Position numbers and translations under genes: made by a program. DNA of 64,000 nucleotides from Oerskovia jenensis (GTDB lineage Bacteria; Actinomycetota; Actinomycetes; Actinomycetales; Cellulomonadaceae). The stretch spans positions 3,906,001 through 3,970,000 of the forward strand of contig NZ_JAFBBO010000001.1 in the NCBI RefSeq assembly GCF_016907235.1, in the 5' to 3' direction. Shown piece by piece: positions 1 through 9,636 of the stretch; within the stretch, counting starts at the first letter, position 1, and each line of letters starts with the position of its first letter. The notes beneath the pieces were generated by a model. It ran no database searches, was not told where the DNA came from, and saw only the letters and a program-made list of their open reading frames with translations.

Positions 1-2796
1 GAGAACACGGTCACCCAGGTCGAGTTCTTCGTGAACGGCCAGTCGATCGGCACGGACACGTCCGCGCCGTACACGACGACGTGGAACGCCACGGCGGACA
101 ACTACTACAAGCTGACCGCGGTCGCCACGAACGACAAGGGGCTCACCACGAAGTCCCGCATCGTCATGGCGCAGGTCGGTGACCTGTTCGCCGGCATGAA
201 GACCTTCACCAACGCGAACGGCACGTTCGAGCAGCTCTCCGAGGGCAAGTACCTCGTGAGCTCGGCGGGTGCCAACATGTGGCAGGGCACCGACGAGTAC
301 TCGGCCATCTACAAGGAGGCCGGCGCGGACGAGAAGTGGTCCGCGACGGTCAAGGTCAACAGCCAGGGCAACACCAACGGGTCCGCCAAGGCGGGTCTCA
401 TCGTCCGCAACGACGTGACGCAGCCGGGCAAGTCGCCGGGCTACGCGGCCCTGGGCATCCGCCCGAGCGGCGGCTTCGAGTGGCTGCGCGGCAACGCCGC
501 GGGGCAGCTCGTGACCTCCTCGGCGGCCAGCTCGACGAGCTACCCCGCGTGGGTGCGGATCGAGCGCGACGGTGACCTGTACACCGCGTCGTGGAGCAAG
601 GACGGCGAGAACTTCACCCAGATCGGCGACCCGGTGTCCCTGCCGGGAGCGGCGTCGGTCCAGGACGTCGGTCTCTTCGTGACGGCGCACAGCTCGAACC
701 AGAGCGCGGTCGAGTTCCAGGACTTCTCGTTCGACGACGACCCTGTCGACCCGACCGAGCCCGGGACGGACACCCCGCCGCAGTGCGCGGCACAGAAGTC
801 GGACGACTTCGACGCCGCGGACATCAACACCGGTCGCTGGACCGTGGTGCGCACCGCACCCGGGACGTCGATCACGGTCGCGGACGGCAAGGCGGTCCTG
901 CCCGTCGTCCAGGGCGACATCAACGAGGCGGTCCCGGGCCCGATCAGCTACCTGGGCCAGCCGGCACCCGCCGGGGCGTGGGAGATCCAGACCAAGGTCG
1001 AGGTCCCGCTCGCACGGCACTGGCAGCACGCGGGTCTCCTCGTGCACGTGAACGACGACGAGTACACCAAGTTCGCGTTCACGAAGAACCAGAACGGCAA
1101 CCGCTTCCTGGAGTTCCAGACCGAGACCGGCGGTGCGCGCACGTGGCACGGCCAGACGAACGTCGCCGCGGACTTCCCGTCGTCGGTGTACCTCAAGCTG
1201 ACCTCCACGGGCACGGCCATCACGGCCGCGTACTCCGCGGACGGCCAGACGTGGACCGCGATCGCGGGCTCCGCCCCGGTCAAGGCGAACGCGACCTTCG
1301 GCGTCATCGCCGCGGGCGACACGGGGACGGCCGACTCGGTCGCCCTGGTCGACTGGTTCAAGGTCACGCCGGACTCCGAGGACGACGGCACCCGAGAGCC
1401 GTCCGACGAGTTCGACGGCACCGCGCTCGACGGCTGCCGCTGGAACGACGTGGTCCGCTACGACGCCTCGAAGGTCGAGGTCGCCGGTGGCGAGCTGCGC
1501 ATCACCACGCAGCCGGGCGACATCAACAACACCAACCCGATCAGCCCGCGCAACTTCGTGCTCCAGGCAGCCCCCGAGGGCGACTGGGTCGCGGAGACGC
1601 GCTTCAAGGCACCGCTGCTGCACCGCTGGCAGTACGCCGGTCTGATGGCCTACGGCGACGACGACAACTACGTCAAGCTCGACGTGGTCGCCAAGAACCA
1701 GCCGGGCACCCCGCTCAACCTGGGTGCGGAGCTCGCGTCGGAGAAGAACGCGGCCTCGAGCGGCGGCAACCGCCAGCTCGAGATCGCCGACACGACCGAG
1801 TCGGGCTACTGGTACCTGCGCATGGAGAAGGTGGGCAGCACCTACCAGGGCTGGGTCAGCGACGGCGGGGTGAACTGGACGTCCCTCGGGGCGCCCGTCA
1901 CCAACGACGCCGCACTGACGTCCTTCGGTCTCGTGGCCATCGGCCCCGAGCAGGAGGTCCCGGTCACGGTGGCGTTCGACTGGTTCCACGTCACCACGGG
2001 TGACGAGGACACGCAGGCACCGGTCGTGGCCGTCGCCCAGGACCCGGCAGCCGGCGCGTCCGGCTGGAACACCGGGGCCGTGACGGTCTCCGCGACCGCG
2101 ACCGACGACGTCTCCGAGGCGCCGTCGATCGAGGTGAAGGTCGCGGGCGCCGACTGGGCCCCGTACACGGGCGCCATCGCGCTCACGGCGGGCGGCGAGC
2201 ACTCGCTCGCCTTCCGCGCGAGCGACGAGGCCGGCAACGTGTCGCAGGAGGTCGTGCACGTGGTGAAGATCGACGCCACGGCACCGACCGCCACGGCCGA
2301 GCTGTCCGAGCGCACGGTCACCCTGGCCGGCGCGGACACCGGCTCGGGCCTCGCCCGGGTCGAGTACCGCCTCGCCGACACCCCCGCGGACGAGTGGCTC
2401 GAGTACACCGAGCCCGTCGTCGTCGGGGACGGGGCCGTCGAGGTCTCGTACCGCGCGGTCGACGTCGCCGGGAACGTGAGCGAGCCGCTCACCCTCTCGG
2501 TGCCGCCGGTCGAGGGCGGGGTCACGGCCGAGGTCGTGGCCAAGACCCAGTGCACGGCGGGCAAGGTGCTCGTCAACGTGCGGGTAGTCAACACCGACGA
2601 CGCGCCCGCGACGATCAAGGTGAGCACGCCGTTCGGGACGAAGACCTTCACGGGTGTCGCCCCGGGCAAGTCCGCGTCGCAGTCGTTCGCCTCGCGCGCC
2701 ACGTCGGTCGAGGCGGGTTCCGCCACGGTCGTCGCGACGATCGGGGACCGGACGTCGACGTACACGGTCGACTACGCGGCCGCGTCCTGCGGCTGA
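1..2796 (+). CDS. Secreted multidomain protein with Ig-like and three DUF1349-type lectin-like modules (5' truncated)
   Basis: The frame is open from the first base (the GTG at 31 is internal), so the N-terminus and any signal peptide lie upstream of the window. Visible modules, numbered from base 1: a bacterial Ig-like domain (residues 1-58, typical start VEFFVNGQSIGT); three concanavalin-A-like DUF1349 modules (about 62-245, 267-457 and 465-668), each with the YVKLDV/YTKFAF-type core and GVNWTSLG-like strand; an Ig-like repeat (about 675-760); an OmpL47-like repeat (about 762-835); and a C-terminal module of about 90 residues with a Cys near each end, ending SCG. That last module recurs at the end of the protein at 3907-9459. 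No LPXTG motif or C-terminal membrane segment is present, so it is probably released. Carbohydrate binding is inferred from the family; the catalytic part, if any, is outside the window. Terminator-like hairpin follows. Confidence 0.85.
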   Translation, partial: ENTVTQVEFFVNGQSIGTDTSAPYTTTWNATADNYYKLTAVATNDKGLTTKSRIVMAQVGDLFAGMKTFTNANGTFEQLSEGKYLVSSAGANMWQGTDEYSAIYKEAGADEKWSATVKVNSQGNTNGSAKAGLIVRNDVTQPGKSPGYAALGIRPSGGFEWLRGNAAGQLVTSSAASSTSYPAWVRIERDGDLYTASWSKDGENFTQIGDPVSLPGAASVQDVGLFVTAHSSNQSAVEFQDFSFDDDPVDPTEPGTDTPPQCAAQKSDDFDAADINTGRWTVVRTAPGTSITVADGKAVLPVVQGDINEAVPGPISYLGQPAPAGAWEIQTKVEVPLARHWQHAGLLVHVNDDEYTKFAFTKNQNGNRFLEFQTETGGARTWHGQTNVAADFPSSVYLKLTSTGTAITAAYSADGQTWTAIAGSAPVKANATFGVIAAGDTGTADSVALVDWFKVTPDSEDDGTREPSDEFDGTALDGCRWNDVVRYDASKVEVAGGELRITTQPGDINNTNPISPRNFVLQAAPEGDWVAETRFKAPLLHRWQYAGLMAYGDDDNYVKLDVVAKNQPGTPLNLGAELASEKNAASSGGNRQLEIADTTESGYWYLRMEKVGSTYQGWVSDGGVNWTSLGAPVTNDAALTSFGLVAIGPEQEVPVTVAFDWFHVTTGDEDTQAPVVAVAQDPAAGASGWNTGAVTVSATATDDVSEAPSIEVKVAGADWAPYTGAIALTAGGEHSLAFRASDEAGNVSQEVVHVVKIDATAPTATAELSERTVTLAGADTGSGLARVEYRLADTPADEWLEYTEPVVVGDGAVEVSYRAVDVAGNVSEPLTLSVPPVEGGVTAEVVAKTQCTAGKVLVNVRVVNTDDAPATIKVSTPFGTKTFTGVAPGKSASQSFASRATSVEAGSATVVATIGDRTSTYTVDYAAASCG

Positions 2797-2809
2797 TGCA
2801 CGAACGGTA

Positions 2810-2835
2810 GGCGTCGCCCCCCAGGGGGCGGCGCC
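2810..2835 (+). terminator. Hairpin terminator after the first CDS
   Basis: GC-rich inverted repeat 14 nt after the stop (arms 2810-2820 and 2825-2835, one G-U pair, tight loop). There is no T run, as is common for actinobacterial terminators. Confidence 0.5.
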
Positions 2836-2850
2836 TGCCGCGCACGTCCT

Positions 2851-2911
2851 GTCGAGTGCGTGGTTCGGCCGCGGCACGCCCGGCGAGCCGCAGCAGGACC
2901 ACGCACTCGAC
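2851..2911. repeat. 14-bp perfect inverted repeat in the leader of the membrane protein gene
   Basis: Arms GTCGAGTGCGTGGT (2851-2864) and ACCACGCACTCGAC (2898-2911) are perfect complements separated by 33 nt. The repeat ends 42 nt before the GTG start at 2954. It could be a second terminator, an operator pair or an mRNA stem; the sequence alone does not decide. Confidence 0.6.
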
Positions 2912-2953
2912 GTCCCACAGACCTCCCGCCCCCGAGACGCCAGGAGTCCTCCC

Positions 2954-3760
2954 GTGGCACAGACCACGTCCGCGCAGCGCACCAAGGCCCAGCGCGCCGC
3001 CCGCTCCGCGACCGCCCGGGGTGCGGGCCACCAGACCGGGGACGGTGCCGGCCGTCCCCGCCCGCGGCCGCCGGAGCGCGAGCGCGCCCGGTGGCCGCGG
3101 AACCTCTCGCGCGGCCGCCGCGCGCTGCTGGCCGCCGCGGCTCTGCTGGTCGGGGCCACGATCGTCGCGGTCGTCGTCTGGGCGCTCACGCGAGGGCCCG
3201 ACGACGGAGCGTCCGGCGCGTATGCCGTGGACCCTGCGCGCGTGGCCGAGCTCGAGGCCGCCGAGGCCGCGCGCGACGCGGAGAACCTGGGCGTCGTGAC
3301 CGACTTCGCGCTCTCCGCCCAGGAGCGCCTCGTCCCGACCATGAACGACCTGTCCGTGGCGCTGCCGCTCGACGGTTCGCCCGGCACCCCTGCGACCCCC
3401 GAGCAGGTCCGGGCCTGGCGCGAGGCGCTCGCGGGCCTGACGACCGAGGCCGAGGCGCTGCCCGCCGGCGCGTCGGGGTACAACGTCACGCGCAACGGCC
3501 TGGGCGTCTCGATCGCGCTGCTGGGCGACACGGTCGACACGCTCGTCCTGGCCGAGGGCGCGGCCGAGCCCGCCCGCGCCGAGCTCCTGGCGCTCGCGGC
3601 CGACCTGCGGCTGCGGGCCGCGGACACGTGGAGCATGGCCGCGACCCAGCTCGACGAGTTGAGCGTCGGCGCCGACCAGGGGCACGTCCACGTGTTCCTC
3701 CCGCTCCACCCGGACGACGCGGGCGACGGCGCCGCGAGCCTGGGCGGGAGCGACCACTAG
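2954..3760 (+). CDS. Single-pass membrane-anchored protein of unknown function
   Basis: Predicted 268 aa. I chose the GTG at 2954 because AGGAG lies 7 nt upstream; the open frame continues farther upstream only through the hairpin region. The protein has an Arg/Ala/Pro-rich basic cytoplasmic tail (1-55), one transmembrane helix (about 57-79) and an Ala/Glu-rich, mainly helical extracytoplasmic part (about 90-260) with no recognisable catalytic motif and no Cys. The C-terminal tail is Asp/Gly-rich with a few His (HVHVFLPLH). I do not recognise a family. It lies between two large secreted carbohydrate-related proteins on the same strand, so a role in their export or surface organisation is possible but unsupported. 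A strong hairpin follows the stop. Confidence 0.75.
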   Translation: MAQTTSAQRTKAQRAARSATARGAGHQTGDGAGRPRPRPPERERARWPRNLSRGRRALLAAAALLVGATIVAVVVWALTRGPDDGASGAYAVDPARVAELEAAEAARDAENLGVVTDFALSAQERLVPTMNDLSVALPLDGSPGTPATPEQVRAWREALAGLTTEAEALPAGASGYNVTRNGLGVSIALLGDTVDTLVLAEGAAEPARAELLALAADLRLRAADTWSMAATQLDELSVGADQGHVHVFLPLHPDDAGDGAASLGGSDH

Positions 3761-3766
3761 ACCGGT

Positions 3767-3808
3767 GCCCGCCGGGACCACCTGCGGGTGGGCCGAGTCC
3801 CGGCGGGC
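3767..3808 (+). terminator. Hairpin terminator after the membrane protein gene
   Basis: Twelve-bp perfect stem (3767-3778 with 3797-3808), 7 nt after the stop codon, separating it from the ThuA-like gene. Confidence 0.6.
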
Positions 3809-3906
3809 GCCCAGGGGCACCGTGCGCACGAGGAGGTGAGGACGGACGCAGGACCGGCGGCCCCGCCGCCGCGGAGGACGACGATCGACTTTCAAGGGAG
3901 AAAGCT

Positions 3907-6900
3907 GTGACCGTACGACACCGAAGAAGACGGGCAGGGGTGAGCGCGTTCGTCGCGCTGACGCTCGCCGCCCCGACCCTGGCCCTGACGGCGACCCCCG
4001 CCGCTGCCCACGACGAGTTCTCCGTGCTCGTCTTCTCCAAGACCGCCGGGTTCCGGCACGACGCGATCCCGGCCGGGATCGCGACGATCAAGCAGCTCGG
4101 CGAGGACAACCACTTCGCCGTGACGGCGACCGAGGACGCGGGGGCCTTCACCGAGGAGAACCTCGCGGGCTACGACGCGGTCGTGTGGCTCTCGACGACC
4201 GGCGACGTGCTGAACGCCGACCAGCAGGCCGCGTTCGAGGCGTACATCGCCGACGGCGGCGGGTACGCGGGCGTGCACGCGGCGTCCGACACCGAGTACG
4301 ACTGGCCCTGGTACGGCGACCTCGTGGGCGCGTACTTCTCGGCGCACCCGCAGAACCAGACCGCGACCGTCGTGGTCGCCGACAAGGACCACCCCTCGAC
4401 CGCGCACCTGCCCTCCTCGTGGGAGCGGTACGACGAGTGGTACAACTTCCGCGAGAACCCGCGCGGCGACGTGCACGTGCTCGCGACGCTCGACGAGTCG
4501 ACGTACTCGCCGGGCGGAGGCGCCATGGGTGCCGACCACCCGACCGCCTGGTGCCAGGACGTGGCCGGGGGCCGCTCCTGGTACACCGGTGGTGGCCACA
4601 CGCAGGAGTCGTACGCCGACCCGGCGTTCGTCCAGCACCTGCTGGGCGGCATCCAGACCGCCGCGGGAGCGGTCGACGCGGAGTGCGGCGCGACGGTCGA
4701 GAGCTCGTACGAGCAGATCACGCTCGCGAAGGGCGCCGAGAAGACCGGTGAACCGATCGCGCTCGCGGTCCTGCCGGGTGGCGACGTCCTGCACACCTCG
4801 CGCGACGGACGGGTCTGGTACACGACCGCAGACGCGTCGACGTCCCTCGCGGGCACCATCCCGGTGTACTCGCACGACGAGGACGGCCTCCAGGGAGTCG
4901 CGATCGACCCGAACTTCGCCGAGAACCGCTGGGTCTACCTCTACTACGCGCCGCGGCTGAGCACTCCCGCGGGCGACGCCCCGGAGAACGGGACGGGCCC
5001 CGAGTCGTTCGCGGCCTTCGACGGCCACAACCAGCTCTCGCGCTTCACGCTCACGGACCAGAACACGATCGACCTGGCGAGCGAGAAGAAGATCCTCGAG
5101 GTCGAGGCCTCGCGCGGCACGTGCTGCCACGCGGGTGGCGAGATCGACTTCGACGCCGAGGGCAACCTCTACCTGTCGACGGGTGACGACACGAACCCGT
5201 TCGCCTCGGACGGCTACACGCCGATCGACGAGCGGGCGACGCGCAACCCGGCCTACGACGCCCAGCGTTCCTCGGGCAACACCAACGACCTGCGCGGCAA
5301 GCTCCTGCGCATCACCCTGAAGGACGACGGGACGTACACGGTCCCGGATGGCAACCTCTTCGCTCCCGGGACGGACAAGACCCGTCCCGAGATCTACGCG
5401 ATGGGCTTCCGCAACCCCTTCCGGTTCTCGGTCGACAAGGCCACGGGGTACGTGCACCTCGGTGACTACGGGCCCGACGCGGGCGCGGCGAACCCGAACC
5501 GCGGCCCCGGTGGCTCGGTCGAGTTCAACGTCATCACCGAGCCCGGCAACTACGGCTGGCCGTACTGCGTGGGGGACAACGTCCCCTACGTCGACCACGA
5601 CTTCGCGACGGGCACCTCGGGCGCGGCGTTCGACTGCGCCGCCCCCAAGAACACGAGCCCGAACAACACGGGGCTCGTGGACCTGCCTCCGGCCATCGCT
5701 GCCTGGCAGCCCTACGACGGCGGCAACGTCCCGGCCTTCGGCTCGGGCGGCGAGTCGCCCATGGGTGCGGTCGTCTACGACTACGACCCCGAGCTCGCCT
5801 CGGAGACCAAGTTCCCCGAGTACTACGACGGCAAGCCCCTGCTGTACGAGTGGGAGCGGCGCTGGATCAAGGAGGCCGTGCTCGACGAGGACGGCAGCCC
5901 GGCGGGCTTCGCCCCGGCGCTGACGGGGCTGGACATCCGTCGTCCCATGAACCTGGAGTTCGGTCCGGACGGCTCGCTGTACGTGCTCGACTACGGCAGC
6001 GGCTACTTCGGCGGCGCCGCGGACTCCGCGGTCTACCGCATCGACTACGTCAAGGGCTCGCGGTCCCCGGTCGCGGAGATCGAGGCGTCGGTGACCAACG
6101 GCGGTGTGCCGCTCGAGGTCGTCCTCGACGGCTCGGGGTCCAAGCATCCCGAGAACCTGCCGCTCACGTACGCGTGGGACGTGGACTCGGACGGCACGGT
6201 CGACTCGACCGAGCCCGTCGTGACCCACACCTACACGGCCAAGGGCCAGTACACGGCCCGCCTGACGGTCACGGCCCCCGACGGCAAGACGGGGGTGTCC
6301 ACCACGACCGTCACGGTCGGCAACACCGCTCCCGTGGTCACGCTCGAGCTGCCGCAGGACGGGCAGTTCTTCGACTTCGGCGACCAGGTGCCCTTCAAGG
6401 TCACGGTCACGGACGCCGAGGACGGGACGCAGGTCAACTGTGACTCCGTCGTCGTCGAGTACATCCTCGGCCACGACAACCACGGGCACCCGCTCTCGAG
6501 CGCGACCGGTTGCGAGGGCGTCCTCACGACGGTCAAGGACGAGGGCCACGGTCTCGACGCCAACATCTTCGGCGTGGTCAACGCGACCTACACCGACGGC
6601 GGGGCCGAGGGAGTGCCCTCGCTGACCGGCGACGACGAGGCAGTGCTGCACACGCGCACCAAGCAGGCCGAGTACTTCACGGCCCAGCAGGGCGTGCAGG
6701 TCGTCGACAAGGCCGCGGCCGAGGGCGCCAAGCAGCTCGGCTACATCGCCCCGGGCGACTGGTTCGCGTTCGACCGGATGAACCTCAAGGACATCACGGG
6801 CATCTCGGCGCGCTACACGTCGGGCAACGCGGGCGGCCTGATCGACGTCCGCGTCGGAGCGTCGGACGGACCGCTCCTCGGGACCATCACGATGGGCTCG

Positions 6901-9459
6901 ACGGGCAGCTGGGAGACGCACGCGTCGTCCGACGTCGTGCCGATCACCGACCCGGGCGGCACCAGCACGCTGTTCTTCGTGGCGCGCTCGGCGTCGGGGG
7001 GCACGGGCGACATGTTCGACGTCGACTCGCTCCACTTCGCGGGCAAGGGTGCGGCGAACAACGTGGCACCGAGGATCACGTCGGTCACGGGCACGCCCAC
7101 CACGGGCGACGCCCCGCTCGACGTGACGTTCACGGCCGCGGCGACCGACGCCGACGGCGACGCCCTCACGTACGCGTGGGACTTCGGCGACGGCGGCACC
7201 GGTACCGGGGCGCAGGTCGCGCACACCTACACGACGGGCGGCGCGTTCACGGCCACGGTGACCGTGACCGACCTGGCTGGCGCCTCGGCGTCGGGCACCG
7301 TGAAGGTGACGACGTTCGGTGCGCTCGAGTGCACCGAGCCGGACCCGCAGCGCGGGCCCGAGGACGAGTTCCTCGGTGCGTCGATCGACGCGTGCCGTTG
7401 GGACGTCCACAGCTACCGCCCGGACCTCGCCGAGGTGCGCGACGGCAAGTGGGTCGTCACCACGACCGACGACGACTTCTACGGCACGGCGAACTCGCCC
7501 GTGCCGAACATCGTCACGACCGACCAGCCGGGCGACACCTGGACCGTGGAGACGTCGTTCACGGCGCCCCTCGCCCGGTCCGCGCAGCAGGGCGGACTCA
7601 TCGTCTACCTCGACGAGAAGAACTACGTGAAGCTCGACGTGGTCGGCAACGACGACGGCTCGGTGCGCGCGGAGCTGCGCAGCGAGGTCGGGGACGTCAC
7701 GCAGAACCCGCAGCCGGGGATCGACAACCTCGCCAAGCCGGTCTACGGCGAGTACCAGCTGCGGCTGTCCCGTGCCGGTGACACGTTCACGGGCCAGGTC
7801 TCGGTCGACAACGGCCAGACCTGGGCAGCGCTGCCGGGCGGCGTGACGAACCCGGCGGCGAAGGACGCCGGGGTCGGTGTCTTCGCGCTCGGCAAGCTCG
7901 CGGGCGCGGCGCAGATCGACGTCGCGTTCGACTACGTGCGTCTCGTGGACGGCACCACGCCGCCCACGTGCGAGGGCACGACGGCGAGCGACACGTTCGA
8001 GGGCACCGAGCTCGACGCGTGCCGCTGGTACGTCGTCAACCCCGACGCGTCCAGGCTCGCGGTGAGCGACGGCGCGCTGCGCCTGACCACCACGGACGAC
8101 GACGTGTTCGGCGCGACCAACTCGACCGTGCCGAACATCCTGCGCAACAAGATCGTCACGGGTGACCGGTGGACGGTGGAGACGACCGTCACGTCCGACC
8201 TCACGCAGAACTACCACCAGGGCGGCCTCATGGTCTTCAAGGACCAGGCCAACTACGTCAAGGTGGGCGTGATCCACAACGGGGCGGCTGCCGGGACCGT
8301 GGGCTTCGAGGCACGCAGCGAGAAGGGCGACGTGGTCCAGGACCCGCAGCCCGGCGTGTCCGACCTGCCGCGCGAGGCCGACAAGAACTATCACGTGCGC
8401 CTCGCGCGGGACGGGAACACCTTCACGGGCTCCTGGTCGCTCGACGGCGTCACCTGGACGGACCTCGCACCGGTCACGAACGACACGCTCGCGGGCATCG
8501 CGCCGGGGCCGTTCGCGCTCGGCAAGAACCAGACGGCTCCCACGACGGTCGCGTTCGGCGACGTCACGTTCGTCGAGGACGAGCCCGAGGTCTGCGAGCC
8601 GGCCACGCCCGCGGAGGGCTACCGCATGCTCTTCGACGGCACGGCCGAGTCGCTCGCCGGCTGGAAGATGGCCGGCCCGGGCGGGTTCGAGCTCCAGGAG
8701 GACTGCTCGATGCGGTCCACCGGGGGCATGGGCCTGCTCTGGTACCCCGAGGAGCTCGAGGCGTACAGCCTCACGCTCGACTGGAAGATGGCCGGGGACG
8801 ACAACTCGGGCGTCTTCGTCGGGTTCCCGGACCCGGGGAACGACCCGTGGGTCGCGGTCAACCAGGGGTACGAGATCCAGATCGACGCGACGGACGCCGA
8901 CGACCGCACCACCGGTGCGATCTACACGTTCCAGAGCGCCGACCTCGCCGCCCGCGACGCCGTCCTCAAGGCGCCGGGGGAGTGGAACGCGTACGAGATC
9001 AGGGTCGAGGGTCAGCGGATCCGGGTGTTCCTCAACGGGACGCTGATCAACGACTTTACCTCGACCGAGCCGTCCCGCGACCTGTCGTCCGGCTTCATCG
9101 GGCTGCAGAACCACGGCAACGGTGACGACGTCTCGTTCCGGGACGTGCAGGTCAAGGACCTGACCGTCGAGCCGGAGCCCGAGGTCGAGGTCACCTCGAC
9201 CGTGAAGTCCCAGTGCGTGGGGCGCACGGCCAACGTCTCGGTGCGAGTGGTCAACGACGAGGACGTCCCCGCGGACATCGTCGTGACCACGCCGTTCGGC
9301 ACCAAGACCTTCCTCGGCGTCCTGCCGGGGAAGTCCGCGCACCAGTCCTTCAGCGCGCGTGCCGGCGCGCTGGAGGCAGGGGTCGCTCAGGTCACGGCGA
9401 CGGCCGGGGGTCGGACCACGACCTTCGACGTCGCCTACGGGGCCACGAGCTGCGGGTGA
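3907..9459 (+). CDS. Giant secreted ThuA / sugar dehydrogenase-like / PKD / CBM6-like / DUF1349 / DUF1080 protein
   Basis: Predicted 1850 aa. Start GTG 3907 follows AAGGGAG by 6 nt and gives a signal peptide (basic RHRRRR, hydrophobic core, AxA cleavage near residue 34). Modules in order: ThuA-like domain (about 36-260); a glucose/sorbosone-dehydrogenase-like beta-propeller (about 268-715; motifs DGLQGVAIDPNF, GTCCHAGGEIDF, NLYLSTGDDTNPF); PKD domain (about 721-808); linker domain (about 808-915); CBM6-like module (about 915-1045); PKD domain (about 1053-1135, YAWDFGDG); two DUF1349 modules (about 1152-1350 and 1358-1560); a DUF1080 / 3-keto-disaccharide hydrolase-type domain (about 1570-1755, LFDGTAESLAGW); and the C-terminal Cys-bounded module ending SCG. 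Families of this kind act on oxidised (3-keto) glycosides. The combination suggests one extracellular enzyme that binds a polysaccharide or glycoside, oxidises it and processes the product. Catalytic activity is inferred. Confidence 0.9.
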   Translation: MTVRHRRRRAGVSAFVALTLAAPTLALTATPAAAHDEFSVLVFSKTAGFRHDAIPAGIATIKQLGEDNHFAVTATEDAGAFTEENLAGYDAVVWLSTTGDVLNADQQAAFEAYIADGGGYAGVHAASDTEYDWPWYGDLVGAYFSAHPQNQTATVVVADKDHPSTAHLPSSWERYDEWYNFRENPRGDVHVLATLDESTYSPGGGAMGADHPTAWCQDVAGGRSWYTGGGHTQESYADPAFVQHLLGGIQTAAGAVDAECGATVESSYEQITLAKGAEKTGEPIALAVLPGGDVLHTSRDGRVWYTTADASTSLAGTIPVYSHDEDGLQGVAIDPNFAENRWVYLYYAPRLSTPAGDAPENGTGPESFAAFDGHNQLSRFTLTDQNTIDLASEKKILEVEASRGTCCHAGGEIDFDAEGNLYLSTGDDTNPFASDGYTPIDERATRNPAYDAQRSSGNTNDLRGKLLRITLKDDGTYTVPDGNLFAPGTDKTRPEIYAMGFRNPFRFSVDKATGYVHLGDYGPDAGAANPNRGPGGSVEFNVITEPGNYGWPYCVGDNVPYVDHDFATGTSGAAFDCAAPKNTSPNNTGLVDLPPAIAAWQPYDGGNVPAFGSGGESPMGAVVYDYDPELASETKFPEYYDGKPLLYEWERRWIKEAVLDEDGSPAGFAPALTGLDIRRPMNLEFGPDGSLYVLDYGSGYFGGAADSAVYRIDYVKGSRSPVAEIEASVTNGGVPLEVVLDGSGSKHPENLPLTYAWDVDSDGTVDSTEPVVTHTYTAKGQYTARLTVTAPDGKTGVSTTTVTVGNTAPVVTLELPQDGQFFDFGDQVPFKVTVTDAEDGTQVNCDSVVVEYILGHDNHGHPLSSATGCEGVLTTVKDEGHGLDANIFGVVNATYTDGGAEGVPSLTGDDEAVLHTRTKQAEYFTAQQGVQVVDKAAAEGAKQLGYIAPGDWFAFDRMNLKDITGISARYTSGNAGGLIDVRVGASDGPLLGTITMGSTGSWETHASSDVVPITDPGGTSTLFFVARSASGGTGDMFDVDSLHFAGKGAANNVAPRITSVTGTPTTGDAPLDVTFTAAATDADGDALTYAWDFGDGGTGTGAQVAHTYTTGGAFTATVTVTDLAGASASGTVKVTTFGALECTEPDPQRGPEDEFLGASIDACRWDVHSYRPDLAEVRDGKWVVTTTDDDFYGTANSPVPNIVTTDQPGDTWTVETSFTAPLARSAQQGGLIVYLDEKNYVKLDVVGNDDGSVRAELRSEVGDVTQNPQPGIDNLAKPVYGEYQLRLSRAGDTFTGQVSVDNGQTWAALPGGVTNPAAKDAGVGVFALGKLAGAAQIDVAFDYVRLVDGTTPPTCEGTTASDTFEGTELDACRWYVVNPDASRLAVSDGALRLTTTDDDVFGATNSTVPNILRNKIVTGDRWTVETTVTSDLTQNYHQGGLMVFKDQANYVKVGVIHNGAAAGTVGFEARSEKGDVVQDPQPGVSDLPREADKNYHVRLARDGNTFTGSWSLDGVTWTDLAPVTNDTLAGIAPGPFALGKNQTAPTTVAFGDVTFVEDEPEVCEPATPAEGYRMLFDGTAESLAGWKMAGPGGFELQEDCSMRSTGGMGLLWYPEELEAYSLTLDWKMAGDDNSGVFVGFPDPGNDPWVAVNQGYEIQIDATDADDRTTGAIYTFQSADLAARDAVLKAPGEWNAYEIRVEGQRIRVFLNGTLINDFTSTEPSRDLSSGFIGLQNHGNGDDVSFRDVQVKDLTVEPEPEVEVTSTVKSQCVGRTANVSVRVVNDEDVPADIVVTTPFGTKTFLGVLPGKSAHQSFSARAGALEAGVAQVTATAGGRTTTFDVAYGATSCG

Positions 9460-9512
9460 CCCGGTGGTGACCGGTAGCTGGTGCGCCCGGTCAGCGGTGT
9501 GACCGCAGCGGG

Positions 9513-9542
9513 CGGGGCGGGATCCTTCGGGTTCCCGCCCCG
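9513..9542. terminator. Hairpin between convergent genes
   Basis: Ten-bp GC stem (9513-9522 with 9533-9542) in the gap between the plus-strand gene ending at 9459 and the minus-strand acetyltransferase ending at 9637. It could serve both. Confidence 0.5.
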
Positions 9543-9636
9543 TCCGTCGTCCGGCGGGCACGTGGGACGCGCCCCTGCCCGACGGCGCCGCGCGCCTCGG
9601 CGAGCGGAACGGACCCGGCACGCGACCAGAGTGGGC

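Noticed and set aside
3892-9621. Very long open frame antisense to the ThuA-like protein, and similar long antisense frames elsewhere (e.g. 32576-36595, 39396-42086, 44838-46937, 56628-59510)
   Set aside because: In very GC-rich coding DNA the opposite strand is stop-poor. Their compositions (Arg/Gly/Val/Ala-rich, no domain pattern) are mirror images of the real genes, which have recognisable families and start signals.
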